Part shown: positions 10,558 to 21,990 of the stretch, one piece after another | Layout: each line of letters opens with the position of its first letter | Numbering within the stretch: position 1 is the first letter of the stretch | Source: Ricinus communis | Taxonomy: Eukaryota; Streptophyta; Magnoliopsida; Malpighiales; Euphorbiaceae | DNA length: 64,000 nucleotides | NCBI RefSeq assembly: GCF_019578655.1 | Contig: NC_063257.1 | Coordinates: 24,259,939-24,323,938 of the forward strand | Reading direction: 5' to 3' | Translations under genes and position numbers: made by a program | The notes under the pieces: model-generated | Seen by the model: the letters and a program-made list of their open reading frames with translations, nothing else | Database searches by the model: none | What the model was told of the DNA's origin: nothing

Positions 10558-12830
10558 GGATAATCGACAATATCTAGCTATAGACAATAAATTTAGCAAT
10601 TGTATTTTATTTTTATTTTATTTTATTTTTAATTTTAAAGTTTTGTGTTTATTTTGTAGGCCTATGAAGGAAATGTCAGCCTACTTTCTTTGAGATTCCT
10701 AAAGAGTAATATTTTGCCATGTGATAACATAACAATTTATTTTTAATATTATGCTTTATTGTTTAATTGATTTATTATTATCACATGAATACTTATATTA
10801 TTTATGTCCTAAATATTTATTGACTAATAGGAAAATAATAATTGAAAACTAATTGATTTTAGGCATGTTTCATTTTCTTATAGCATCAGAATTTATATCT
10901 TTTTTAATATACTTGTCATTAATTAGGAACTAGTTAAATTTTATTTTGCTTAAGTTATTATTAATAAAGTCTAATTTTTAGCTAAGATTGTCATTTTCTT
11001 CAATTCTTATTTATTTAAGTATTTTTAAATTTTAATATTTTATTTTTCATCAACGTTTATGTTTTTAATTAATTATTTGCTCTTAGTTTGTATAAAAATT
11101 TAATAATAAGAGAAAATTCGTGGGGCGCGGGGAGCACGACAGCAGCACGTCACCCGCAGCGGGGCGTGGAGCAGCCCGTGAGTGAGGCATATGCAGCAAC
11201 ACAATGTAATCTGCAGGGCACGGGACATCCATGAGGTCGCAAGCCAGATAACAAAAGCCATCGGTGGGGCGTGGGACATGCCGTGAGCGAGGCAGTAGAT
11301 GCAAGGAAGCAGCAGCTCGCGGGAGGGCAAGGAGTTCACAAAGGGAGGTAATTTTTCTGTAAAAATTGGGTAATGTTTTAGCAAATTTTATTTAATTAAA
11401 ATAGAAAAATCATTAGGGGAATTATTTTTAAGAACAACGGAGTTTTATTTAAGTTAAAATTTAAATCTTATATACCCAAATATAACATCTCTTTTCTTTT
11501 TCGCCTTTGAAATACGCACATCTCCCTCACATGAATAGTCATGTAATTGCTTTAGGAATTTTTATTATTTATTTTTAGAATTTAATTTTAGTTATCTTAG
11601 GATTTTATCTTTCTAGTTCTTTTAGGATTATTTTAAATTTTTCTTGATATAATTCCTTAAAATTATTATTTTTAGTTATTTTACTAATTTATTTTTTCTT
11701 TTATAATTATCAATGATATATGTTTGAGTGTGCTTCTAAGGTTGGATTAATGGAGACTGGAATTCAAGGGAGTGTTCTATCGTTTTCCTTTATTATTCTT
11801 TATTTTCATATATGCAATTACATTTAGGATAATGTAAAAATTAAATATGGGGATGAAAATATAATATTTATTTAATTAAATAATATGTTATATGAGTTAG
11901 CAACTTTGATTAACTTTTGTAAAATTTTTATTTTTCTACTCAGCTTTTTATTATTATTCTATATAAAAATCAAAGAAACAATGCTATTGTATCAATTTCT
12001 TACACTCTTGAGTTAGTGTTTAATATGTATATGTGAACTCATGAGTTAAGTTGTGCCTCATTGGTCAAATATTCATTCTTGTGTATGACGATAATTAAAA
12101 GTGTATGATTTAGATTTTTATCTCCTTGTTATTAAATTGGCAATACCTAAATTTTATGAGATATGATATAGGTAAATAGGAAGCTCTAAATTCAATAAGT
12201 CTACCCTGCTAATTTTAGTTGCTTAGTTATTGGGGATCTTCATGACCAATGTCGATTTTTTCATAAAATGGCAATTGAAATTACGAGTATGCAAAGTATT
12301 TTGAGTGTTTGTTATGTTGAGCAACTAGGTGTATTCATTATCCATATTTGTATTTGTGTAAAAGCACATTTGATATCTTAAGAAAGAAAAAAATTCTCCA
12401 AGTATCAAATTTAAATCTTAAGGGGTGTAAAGAAAAAAAAATATAAATAAAAGAGCTCGAAAAGTAAATGTTGTGATATAAATGTCTATTGATCTCGTAT
12501 CGAATGATGGTTTGCCTTTTAAATAAGGTTATGATGATTTAGATTATGCATCATGGTTGTACCCTTTGAAGATGAGTTAGACTATTTTATTATAAAACAT
12601 GTGTAGGGAATTGGATGTTTGAATCCTTTATTAACAATGATTGAGTTTACACTCTTAAAAGAATTTTATGATTTAAGTTGTTCTTGAGTTGGTATGATTA
12701 GTGCATTATTGAGATTCTTTTGAGTAATATCTTGAAGCTGAATATGATTGTCCTTCATAGTTTTTGCAAATGTTGAATTTTCAGTTCCTATTTACTTGAG
12801 GACAAGTAAAGGTTTAATCGTGGGGATATT
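10558..12830 (+). other. Non-coding 3' part of element C with a GC-rich block
   Basis: No RT, integrase or other domain is seen in any frame. The stretch is AT-rich except for 11120-11350, which is clearly GC-rich and built from short motifs such as GGGGCGTGG, GAGCGAGGCA and GTCGCAAGCCAGA. The end before the LTR reads GGACAAGTAAAGGTTTAATC then GTGGGGATATT, a polypurine-tract-like signal. The same arrangement occurs in element B (21991-24522). Confidence 0.6.
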
Positions 12831-13890
12831 TAATAGGTCCAAATTATACATAATTATTTAAAATATTTTAAAGCTTTAATGATATATTTTATATGTATAG
12901 AAAGTATGTATTTATCACGCACTTAAGCTTAATTATCCAATTGCAGATGATATTAGCCAATAAGGAAATTTATGGGCAAGATACATAGGAATAGGACTTA
13001 TAAAGCATTTTGCTGTCAAGACCTGAGACTCTGACACATGGATTTACCAATTATTGTGGTGGCTGAAATATATTGTTTATCTGCTGGATATTTAAGTCAT
13101 TTGTATTATTATTGGGATTTATATGAATAAATAATTTGGAATATTATTTGCTGGAAATAAGAATATCAATAGATTTATCTATTAGATAGATTTATCTTGG
13201 ATATAGATTTATCTTAGATGTATTTATCTTTAGGTAGACTTATCTTGTTGGAGGATTTTTCTATATATATCTCTACAGATCTAGATTCACAAAAAAAGGA
13301 GAGGTCTCTCTTATCTGCTCTTTACTACATTTCCTATCTACTTCTGTCCACCATCCCTGTGTCTGTAATTATCTCTACAATTTTTCATAAACACTTTAAT
13401 TAATTTAGTTTTTAGTTATTCTTTTTAAGATCAAAGAAAGCTTTTAGGATTGAAGAGTGAGGACCAATCATCTTCTTGCCTTGAAGATATTCTGGATCTT
13501 GAAGGAGGTTTTACTGTCTTTTTATTATTTTCTATGTTTGACTATTCATTACAAGAACTTCACAATTTATTGATGGTATTTACTGACGAATTCAATCCCA
13601 TTGCAAATTAGCATTGGTTTACTGACAAATTACCAACAAAGAGAAATTGTATAGATTACAGACAGATTTGAGATGGTTTACCGACTGAAATATAGCGACT
13701 AATGCTGGCCTTAGTTTTGGCGCTGACATTAAGGAGGGATTTGAGACTGTTTACCGCCGTTATGTAGCATGAACTTGGCGGATTATAAAAATATCTGCAT
13801 ATTACTTTTATGGTTTTGTTATTTTACTTTATGAATAATATTTTCTCAAAACTTTGGTTCAACTTTTTAATTTGTTTATATGATAATTAG
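12831..13890 (+). repeat. 3' LTR of element C, interrupted and decayed
   Basis: Starts TAATAGGTCC (original TG mutated to TA) directly after the polypurine-like tract. It follows element B's LTR through the AGAGTGAGGACCAATCATCT block near 13457. A CACTA-like fragment interrupts it at 13547. LTR sequence resumes near 13790 (TTTTACTTTATGAATAATAT) and then fades out; the true end is not found. Confidence 0.7.
13547..13790 (+). mobile_element. CACTA-like fragment inside LTR of element C
   Basis: Begins CATTACAAGAACTTC, close to the CACTACAAGAAA ends of CACTA (En/Spm) elements. It contains repeated subterminal words such as TTTACTGACGAA, TTTACCGACTGAA and TTACCGCCG. No coding sequence and no clear right terminus, so this is a MITE-sized derivative or a fragment. 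Confidence 0.55.
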
Positions 13891-15099
13891 TTTTTACAAT
13901 AAGACATTGCTACAAATTCTTTGACATGCTATCAATTTATTTACTATTGGTTTAGCATTAAATTTTATTTCAAACAACATGCATCAAATTTTAACTATTT
14001 AAGAACCACCAATTCTCTTAGATGCGAACTGAATTATATATCATCTTAGCCAACAACTTAGAATTATTTAAAGTTTTTTGAATTAAAAGTCAAATTTATT
14101 ATTATTTTCAAAGTTTTAAAGACCGGTGAAAGATTAAACTTCTACAAACAAATTTTTTTATTGAACCACCTGCAAAAAATATTTTGTGTTCTTTGTCTTG
14201 GTTGCTTTTTTGCTTTAAATTTCCATTTTAATTTTAATTTTATCTTAATTTCGTCCAAAGAAAATCTGCTTAATCCTTTAGATGAGGCTTTGAAGAAGAT
14301 ATAAAGTTTGATGATTTAGAAAGGAAAAAAAAAAGAAAGAGAAAAGTGATTCCTTGAAAAGGAAATTTTCCATCTTAAAGCCTCAAATTCAGAAGTTCTT
14401 AAAAAACATGTAAGAGAACAACAGCTTGATGGTCTTTAAGCGTATAGTTTTAGATATGATTATATATCATAATACGTCCCTAGAAAATTATATAGAAATG
14501 TAGAATATGCATGTGGTTTTGTATTTTTTTAATTTTAAATATGTATTTTTTATTCAAATGAATAACACTATGTGTCTTAAATTATTAGCAACTTTTCAAT
14601 ATATACACTAATATTATTAGTAATTTCCACCGTAAAATTTAAAAAATATAGTTGATTATTGCAAAATTAGCTTTGTTGAAAAGCTAGCAGAGAGACAAAA
14701 TTCTATAGTGTTGTCGAATCGTCTAAAACTCATTAAATTTTGTTAGAATTAAAGAAAAATTAATATGTTATCTCTCCTCCGCCGCTCATCATTTTAACTA
14801 AATCAAATAATGGCATAAGAAGCAAATGCAGGTTGTAGCGAGTTGAGTTGGACTAATATCAGCTATTGGGCTCACTAGATTGAAGCGCCATGTCTGCATA
14901 AGTTGACAATATTAGTGCATACGAGAAAATTCTTAAGTAGACTCAGTCTACTTAAGAATTTGTTAAGTGCATATACCAGAAGCCACTAATAATTTAACAC
15001 GTATTATTTTTTATTAAGAAAATACATATTAAAAATTGAAACAATGCGGAATTACATTTTTTTGTACTTTTCCAAAAATTATATTCATGAAGACATCCA
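13891..15099. other. Intergenic AT-rich stretch
   Basis: No supported gene. It holds one strong perfect hairpin (14927-14961, listed separately) and scattered T-rich runs. Confidence 0.5.
14927..14961. repeat. Perfect 17-bp inverted repeat
   Basis: The arm AAATTCTTAAGTAGACT at 14927-14943 and its exact reverse complement at 14945-14961 are separated by a single C. The arm also contains the palindrome CTTAAG. The purpose is not known. It could be the core of a foldback element or an extrudable cruciform. Confidence 0.85.
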
Positions 15100-15665
15100 C
15101 CTCGAAGGTGCCTAGCTCGAGAGCTCTAAGCTTAAAAGCTAAAGGGTCCAAAGCCGCTAGCTTTAGAATTGATCCTATAATGGTAATAGCAAAAGAGCTA
15201 ATAGCTTAAGAGCTCCTAATAGCTCAAGAACTTCTAAGCATAAAAAATCAAAGGCTTATGCATTCCATGAAAATTATAATTATTGTGGTATATTTAATCA
15301 TACAAACTATTAGTGTTTTATTCAAATGATACATTTAGGTTACACTAATATGGACTCATTCAATACTAACCCTAAAAGAGCCAAGTATGTTTAGGTACCC
15401 AAGACCATGTGAATTGTTCTTTGCAAGTACACTATACTTGAAACCCATAAGAAGTGAAAATAAATGATATTTGAGAGTTGCTCAAGGCACATGATCAGCA
15501 TTGAGGATGCTTTAATGCATGAGAATGTTTAGAAAGGCTAGGAAAAAATAAAGGTGGTTGTGAATCTTATGATAAAGAAGAAGGTGATGGAGGTACAAAT
15601 GATTAATGACCAAATGGATGAAGTGGCTATGGCAGTTAAGGATGAATCTCAAGTCCCTATAGCTT
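15100..15665 (+). pseudogene. Copia-type gag/protease remnant
   Basis: Fragments read in different frames: a serine/lysine-rich end of Gag, then YCGIFNHTNY.CF (a degenerate zinc knuckle), then KRAKYV.VPKTM. Next comes ESCSRHMISIEDALM, matching the DSGCSRHMTG protease motif of Ty1/copia elements with its aspartate lost. Stops are frequent. No LTR was located for it. It differs from copia element E, which has its own knuckles and protease, so it is a separate older insertion. Confidence 0.5.
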
Positions 15666-16099
15666 AGTAATCTTTCTTTTGACCAGCATGAAAAGAGGAC
15701 ACGTCAAGAAAAATGTGATCACAATCAAATGACTATTTGATTCCTGATTTGAGAGACTTAATAGGTCAACTCAAGCGTATGCTTGTTTTCAATACCATCC
15801 TAGCATTTGAGACCACTTCAAGAACCAAAGCTATTTTAGCATTCAAGACCATCTCAATCTTAACTATTTCCTTTTTCTTTAATTAAGCAATTAATGCTAT
15901 TGTATTAACTTTATTATTATTTTCTTTCTAATCATGAAACAAAGATTTCATTGCAAAGGAGAAATTTACAAGATATTATAATATATTACTATAAGTACAA
16001 TCTGAAATTAAAATAAGATAACAAATAGTGTTAAGACATGTGAGATTGACCATGAAAAATCATAATTAAGTTGTTATTTTTGTTCATTTGCAGCTAAAA

Positions 16100-16426
16100 T
16101 GTTGGAGCTGATGAAGTTGGTGAGATATTTTGTTTACTTCTTTCACTTTAGTTAAAGCCTTTGTTAATATAAAAGAAAAGCATGTGATAATTTCTGATTT
16201 TAAGAAATTTGTAATCTGAAAGTAAATCAAGGAAAAAGTTGTTCTTTTTCTTTTACATAACAAATATCAATTTTATATAATTTTAATAACGAATACCAAG
16301 AGAAGCTCTGTAATATTGAGAGAAAATTCCCATTGGAAAGTTGCTTTTTCTATTTGCTCCATTTTCTTCGTACTTCTAATTTTCTGGTTCATTTTCTATT
16401 ACAAAAATTTGAATTTGATTTCAACA
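16100..16426 (+). repeat. 5' LTR of copia element E
   Basis: 327 bp from TGTTGGAGCT to TTTCAACA, a TGTTG...CAACA pair of short inverted ends typical of copia LTRs. It is followed after one base by an iMet-type PBS. The boundary is inferred from these ends and the PBS because no second copy is available. Confidence 0.72.
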
Positions 16427-16427
16427 G

Positions 16428-16440
16428 TAGTATCAGAGCT
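16428..16440 (+). other. Primer binding site of copia element E
   Basis: Reads TAGTATCAGAGCT, two mismatches from the initiator tRNA-Met complement TGGTATCAGAGCC. Confidence 0.75.
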
Positions 16441-16518
16441 TTACTTCTTACGGGTTGTGAGGTTGATTTTTGGGTAAATTTATTTTTGAATCATTTGATC
16501 ATTTTCTTACATCAGCAA

Positions 16519-17450
16519 ATGGCCTCTTTTAGCAATGCGTCCCCTGCAATTCAAGTTTTAAATGTAGAGAGCATTATTATATTTGAGCTGTAAAGATGAA
16601 ATTTCATTTAAGGTCTCAAGGTCTTTGGCAAGTTGTTATGAATGATGTTGATCTACCTTCTTTAAGAGCCAATCCAATTTTAGCTCAGATTAAAGCACAT
16701 CAAGATGAGAAACTAAGGATGGATAAGGTTATAACTTGCATTCATGCAGGCCTTGTAGATCGTATTTTTACTAAGATAATGGATTTGAAAACTCCTAAAT
16801 AACAAGCTTAAGGAGGAGTTTGAAGGCAGTGATTAAGAGTATTAGACTTCTCACCTTAGATATAAAGTTTGAGCTAATGAAATATGAAAGATAATCAATC
16901 TGCCAATGAGTACTTTGTCAAACTTATAGATGTTGTAAACTAAATAAAACTTCTTGGTGAGGTATTTCTAGATCAATATGTTGTCGAGAAGATGATCGTG
17001 AGTGTCCCTAAGAAATTTCAGGCAAAGATTTATGTGATAGAAGATTCTTGTGACCTTCAAAGACATAATTGTAAAGCTGGCCAACAGGCTCCAAACATAG
17101 GAGCAAAGAACTTCAATGAGGTTAAATGATATAATTGAGGGTGCTTTTCAGGCCAAGCACATGGGAAAAAAATCCATGGAATAAGAATGGCAAGAAGTCA
17201 CAAGGTGACAAGCATGGAAAAGGTAAAAGTGTTGAAATCTCAAAAGAAACTGCCAAGAAAAGCAGGTTTCCTCCTTGTGGATATTATAAAAGAAGAAATC
17301 ATGTTGAAGAAAATTGTTAGTCCAAAGAAAAGCCATTGTTTCATTGCACATTCTATAACAAGATGGGGCACACCGAAAGATTTTGCAAAACCAACAACTT
17401 GCTCAGTAGGCAAATCTTACAAAAGAAGCTCAAGAACATGAGGAGCACTT
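16519..17450 (+). pseudogene. Decayed copia gag of element E
   Basis: Starts MASFSNASPAIQVLN at 16519. After a frameshift it continues KMKFHLRSQGLWQVV and PILAQIKAHQDE, the UBN2-type copia Gag fold. Further on, two zinc knuckles are visible across shifting frames: CGYYKRRNHVEENC at about 17277-17318 and CTFYNKMGHTERFC at about 17345-17386. A lysine/glycine-rich linker lies before them. Gag packages element RNA; this copy cannot make one intact protein. Confidence 0.78.
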
Positions 17451-17955
17451 ATTTATGGCCACTCATAATATGAGGGCTATAGAAATTTTGAAAAAATCTC
17501 ATCAATGTAGATGCACAATCCACATGACTAAGGATTTGTCATATTTCAGCTTTTTTGACAAGTCAAATCAGACTAGAGTTAAGCTTGGAAATAGGAATGT
17601 TGTGCAAGCAAGAGGTAGAGGTTCTATTGCTACTAAATCGAATACTAAAATCTTTTTTTTTTATCCACTTTCAGTACCAGAGATTGATTAGCGTTGCTCA
17701 AATATTGAGAAATGGCTATTGTCTTTCATTTAGAGATGACCTTTGTCATACTTTTGTTCACATGGAAATGAAATTGTAAAAATGAAAATGGTTGAAAATA
17801 GTTTCTATCTGGAACTTGATTTAGTTGATAACCATACATGTAGTGTTGAAGTTGATGAGAGTAAAAGATTTTATCACTTTAATCTTAAAGCTTCAACGAA
17901 TTTGAAGGATTTAAGTTTGACATTTTACTTTAGGAAAGAGGAGCTTATATACTAG
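17451..17955 (+). pseudogene. Copia protease and GAG-pre-integrase remnant of element E
   Basis: The frame at 17455-17691 carries IHMTKDLSYFSFFDKSNQTR and KLGNRNVVQARGRGSIA, the flank of the copia protease motif D-S-G-C-T-x-H-M-T; the D-S-G itself is decayed. Shifted frames continue VPEID, then SVAQILRNGYCLSF (LLSVAQ-type motif), then a HGNEIVKMKMVENSFYLELD stretch and HFNLKAS. These mark the run into the GAG-pre-integrase domain. Integrase motifs do not follow. Confidence 0.75.
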
Positions 17956-18120
17956 AAGAAAAAGGTTTATCAGAAAAGGAAAACAAAATGATTATGAAAA
18001 TGTCCCTATTATTCGGAAATCAGTTGCCAAAGTTCTTTTAACTTCTTGCAAACTAGAAAATTTGAGTTAGAAAATTACTCTTTGATTAGGAATTTATCCA
18101 ATTATTTATTAAGTTTCTTT

Positions 18121-18164
18121 GTGACACCAATTCAGCCAAGGCCATTATAGAGAACACAAATCAG
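18121..18164 (+). pseudogene. Copia RNase H end, part 1 (left of element B)
   Basis: Reads CDTNSAKAIIENTN and then stops at the insertion point. The frame continues at 25885 after one copy of the duplicated ATCAG. Confidence 0.7.
18160..18164 (+). repeat. Target site duplication of element B, left copy
   Basis: ATCAG immediately before the TG of the 5' LTR at 18165; identical to 25885-25889. Confidence 0.93.
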
Positions 18165-19450
18165 TGATCGGTCCAAATTTTATATATATATTTAGGATAA
18201 GTTAGTGCTTTAATAGTATATTTTATATATATAATATGGTGAAAATAAGTGTTTATATCTTACTTAAGCTTCATTATCTAATTTTAGGTAGTATTAGCTA
18301 AGAGATGAAAAAATAGAGAAAAATACTAAAAAATGAGCTTAATTGGACATGATTATATTCAGGCCCAAGATTAAAATGCATGGATTACTACTCGTTGGGC
18401 TAGCCCAATTGTACTATTTACCTAAGAGGCATTTTAGTCATCTTTTATTATTATTATTATTATTAAGATTTATATTAAGAGTTATTTATAGGATAATATT
18501 TGGTGTAGATAATGATAAATATAGTCTTATCTATTAAATAAACTTATCTTGGTATATATATATATATATATATATATATCTACAAACCTAGTTCTAAAGA
18601 GGAGGAGGTGGAGGAGGAGAGGTTTCTCCTATTTGCTCTTTGCTACATCTTCTATTTGCATCTGTCCACTATTTTTTTTCTCGGTAATAAACATTTTAGC
18701 TTTAGTTTTTATTATTTTTTTTAAGATCTAAAAAGTTTTCCAAGAAGTGGAGAGTGAGGACCAATCAACTTTCTACTTGAAGAATTCTGATTCTAGATGG
18801 AGCTTTTATTTTTTTATTTTTATATCTTTCTATTTAATACCATGATCATTAGGTTAAATATGTTAGGTTAGTTTTTATAAGTGTTTAGTTTAGCCTTTTT
18901 ACTTTTCTATGAACTTTGTTATTTATTTATTTAATGAGTGATTTCTTTACCTCCATATCTTTATTAGTTTTAATTATTATTATTAGTTAACTATTATGTT
19001 AATTTAATAATAGTAATTGTGATGGAAATATTTAAGTTGAATGTATTAGAGACACCACCTTTACTTCAATCTATATCGGTTGAGCAAATTTTAGTTGTAT
19101 CACTAGTTTGAGAATTAAAAGAAAATGCACATCACTATCACATTCATTAGATATAAACTTAAAATAAAGCAAAGGGATTACTAAGTAATTGGCTAGACTA
19201 GATATTATCTTTATTATATAGTTTTAAATCATAAGCATTTGTATTGCATATTTACTTATTATTTTGTTACTTTATTTTATGAATATTATTCTATCAAAAT
19301 ATTGATTTAGAGTACTTTTATTATTTTGTGTTGTTAATTAGTCTATATAATAAGTGGCATCATAGTTCCTTAAGAGATCGACCTCGAGGTGAACTTACCC
19401 TTACTATAAAAACGGTTTGTGCACTTGCGAGTACTAACTTAGACACATCA
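18165..19450 (+). repeat. 5' LTR of element B
   Basis: 1286 bp. Starts TGATCGGTCC and ends ACTTAGACACATCA. Contains a (TA)n tract at about 18553-18579, shorter than the equivalent tract in the 3' LTR (24942-24992). Confidence 0.93.
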
Positions 19451-19458
19451 AGTTCTTG

Positions 19459-19476
19459 GTGCTGTTGCCCGAAAAC
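19459..19476 (+). other. Primer binding site of element B (tRNA-Asp type)
   Basis: TGGTGCTGTTGCCCGAAA, a mutated form of TGGCGCCGTTGCCGGGGA, 8 bases after the LTR. Confidence 0.75.
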
Positions 19477-19625
19477 TGTGTTCAAATTTTATTATATCGA
19501 TTGATTATCAAAATTGTCTTGTATTTATTTTTTTTTTTTGTGTTTTGGATTTTATTTATGTGTATTGTGTTTTTTTTTTAAATTTTATTTTTAAGTTCTT
19601 AAATCTGAAATTTCCTTTTGTTTGT

Positions 19626-21400
19626 ATGTCTAGCAGGAAAAAACTAGAAGAAAAATCAAAAGCAGAAGTTGAGATCATGGCAAACCCACAAAGAGAAGTA
19701 ACAATTGAAAGACCAATGACTATAAAGGATTATGCACGGCCTATAATTGATAACACTACTTCATGCATAGTTCTATGTGGTGCATATAGGAATTATGAAC
19801 TAAAGAACATTCATTTTAACATACTTCCTTCATTTTATGGTATGCCTAGTGAAGATGCATTGACATTCATTAGAGAATTTTATGTTATAGTTCATACTTT
19901 TATATTATCTGGACTTATGAGGATCAATTAAGAATAAGGTATTTCCCTTATTCAAGATACGGATCGAAGTAAAGGCTTGGTTAATGACCTTGCCTCCTAA
20001 TTCTTTGAGAACTTGGAATGAAGTTTATCAAAATTTATGAGTAAGTTTTCCTCACATCAAAAGACCAAAGAATTGAGAGCTAAAATTTCTAATTTTTATC
20101 AAAAGGATACTGAGTCCTTTCATGAAGTATAGGATCACTTCAAATCACTTATATTGTAATACCCATACCATGGATACCTAATTCCAATAATCAACCAATC
20201 ATTTTATGATGGGTTGACACAACAATATCAATGTATGGTTAACAATGCAATTGGGAGTGCTATGTTAGAAAAGACAGCTAATGAGGTGTATGACATATTT
20301 GAGATGTTAGGAGCTAACTCACAGCACAAGAGTGTGAGAATAAAAAGAGTAGGTGTAAATGAAGTAATAGCTAGTAGCGAGATCACCATGTAATTGGCTG
20401 AATTCACAAAGCAAGTTAAGATGTTTGCTTCAACTAAAAACGCACCAAGTAAGGAAGTATGTGGTATTTGTAGTATTTATAGTCATGGTGATAATATTTG
20501 TTCATCTTTGATATTTATATAGGAAAATATATATGAGCAAGCTAATTTAACAGATTCTTACCAACCTATGCATCCTAAGAATAATCCTATTCCAACACAT
20601 ATAATAAGGGTTGGAGAAATCATCCAAATTTTTCTTGGAGATACAATGACCAAAACTCACCATAAATATTAAGAAATCCAAATCAACCTCATTACCAAGA
20701 CCAATATTCTCAATTCAAAAGGAATTCTAATCTCCCTTTCAAGATCAAGAACAAACTTTTCAATCTAATAAGCAAAGAAAGCTAATCTTGCAAGAAACAC
20801 TTCAATCATTTATGATGGCTTCTCATGATAGGATGGAGAGGAATGAGAAAAAGATAGATTCCATTAAGGCTCCAATGAAATATTTAAAAACTCAAATTGG
20901 ACAAATTTTTGAAGTTATTCAAGAGCTCAAAAAAGAGAAACTATCAAGTCAATTTTAACAAGCCAATCCTATTACCATTATTAAAAAAGGTGAGGTTGTT
21001 GATAACAAAATTAATATGGAAACTGAAAAAATTCTTCTTATGCAAGTACACCTAAAGATGATGAATTAGTGAAAATAGAAATCAATGAGGAGAGCATGAA
21101 AAAGAAAGAAAAAGGAAGCATTTTTTGGACCTAAATTCCATAGGGCAGCTAAGCCTTATAGACCACCTATTCCTTTTTCCAACCGACTCAAAGACAGCAA
21201 ACAATTCTATAAAAATATTAAGATGCTCTCTAAAGTCAATACTAATTTACATTTGTTGGATGTTATCAGGTATAAGTCAGCTTATATAAAGTTCTTTAAA
21301 GAGTTGAACATTAACAAAAGGCGATATGCGAACAATAAAAAAGTACAAGTATCAGAAAAAGCAAGTGCAGTGCTTCAACATTAGTTGCTTATTAAAATGA
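19626..21400 (+). pseudogene. Decayed gag of element B
   Basis: Starts ATGTCTAGCAGGAAA. An open piece to 19931 includes MTIKDYARPIIDNTTSCIV and FYGMPSEDALTFIREF. A shift near 19918 breaks the frame in the LNEDQ segment, but the Retrotrans_gag pattern continues (AKAWLMTLPPNS, then SFYDGLTQQYQC). The zinc knuckle CGICSIYSHGDNIC lies at 20460-20501. A glutamine/asparagine-rich tail follows to about 21400. Confidence 0.85.
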
Positions 21401-21990
21401 AGGATCATGGTAGCTTCATCATTGATATTAGAATGGGTGACAAGCAGGTTATAAAAGCATATTAGATTTGGGAGCAAGCATCAACTTGATGCCTTATTCG
21501 ATTTATGAACAATTTGGTTTGGGAGAGTTGAAGCAAACCACCATGTCTCTACAATTTACTGATAGATCAAGTAGAGATAGTGGAAGACTTGCTAGTTCAA
21601 GTAAGTAAGTTAATAATTCCTGTTGATTTTGTACTATTTGATATAGAAAACACACTAGCAAGGGATAAGGAGCAAACTATATTCCTTGGTAGACCTTTCA
21701 TGGCAACTACTAGAACTATGATTGACGTGCATAACGGAAAACTTACAGTTTTAGGAGAAACTGTAGAATTTAAAGTGTTTGATTCTCTAACTTTAGCTCC
21801 TAAATCTACTATTAATGAGTATTCATATGATTCTTATTTAAATTCTCTTGTTTATGACAAAGTATATAATGATATTTCATTCTTAATTGATAAGAGCTTT
21901 CATGACATTCGCATTAAAAGTATAAAACCACACTTGAAAGGAATAATCTATGACCAAGAGGTGGAGTGCATGGATGAACGCCCATCATGA
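21400..21990 (+). pseudogene. Retropepsin remnant of element B
   Basis: The segment from 21408 reads GSFIIDIRMGDKQV, a stop in the next lines, then DLGASINLMPYSIYEQFGLG with the D-L-G-A active site. After a frameshift, 21580-21990 is open (MEDLLVQVSKLIIPVDF, then FLGRPFMATTRTMIDVHNGK). It ends CMDERPS. This is the Athila-type protease; the frame terminates at 21990 and nothing polymerase-like follows. Confidence 0.85.

Larger units (their letters stand above)
3629..13890 (+). mobile_element. Element C: Athila-like Ty3/gypsy retrotransposon, 5'-truncated, split by element G
   Basis: Two segments make up C: 3629-5551 (gag and linker) and 9943 to about 13890 (protease, non-coding 3' part and 3' LTR). 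Between them lies element G (5552-9942). Element B has the same sequence uninterrupted across this point (about 21399-21422, ATGAAGGATCATGGTAGCTT), which proves the split. No RT, RNase H or integrase is seen between the protease end at 10557 and the 3' LTR at 12831. The right end is approximate because the LTR fades after an internal CACTA-like insertion. Confidence 0.8.

Noticed and set aside
11083..11384. Minus-strand frames in the GC-rich block of element C
   Set aside because: Two overlapping frames over the same GC-rich patch, no domain; composition artefact.
16333..16593. 86-residue frame across the copia LTR and PBS
   Set aside because: It spans the LTR end and primer binding site; the real gag start is at 16519 in the same element.
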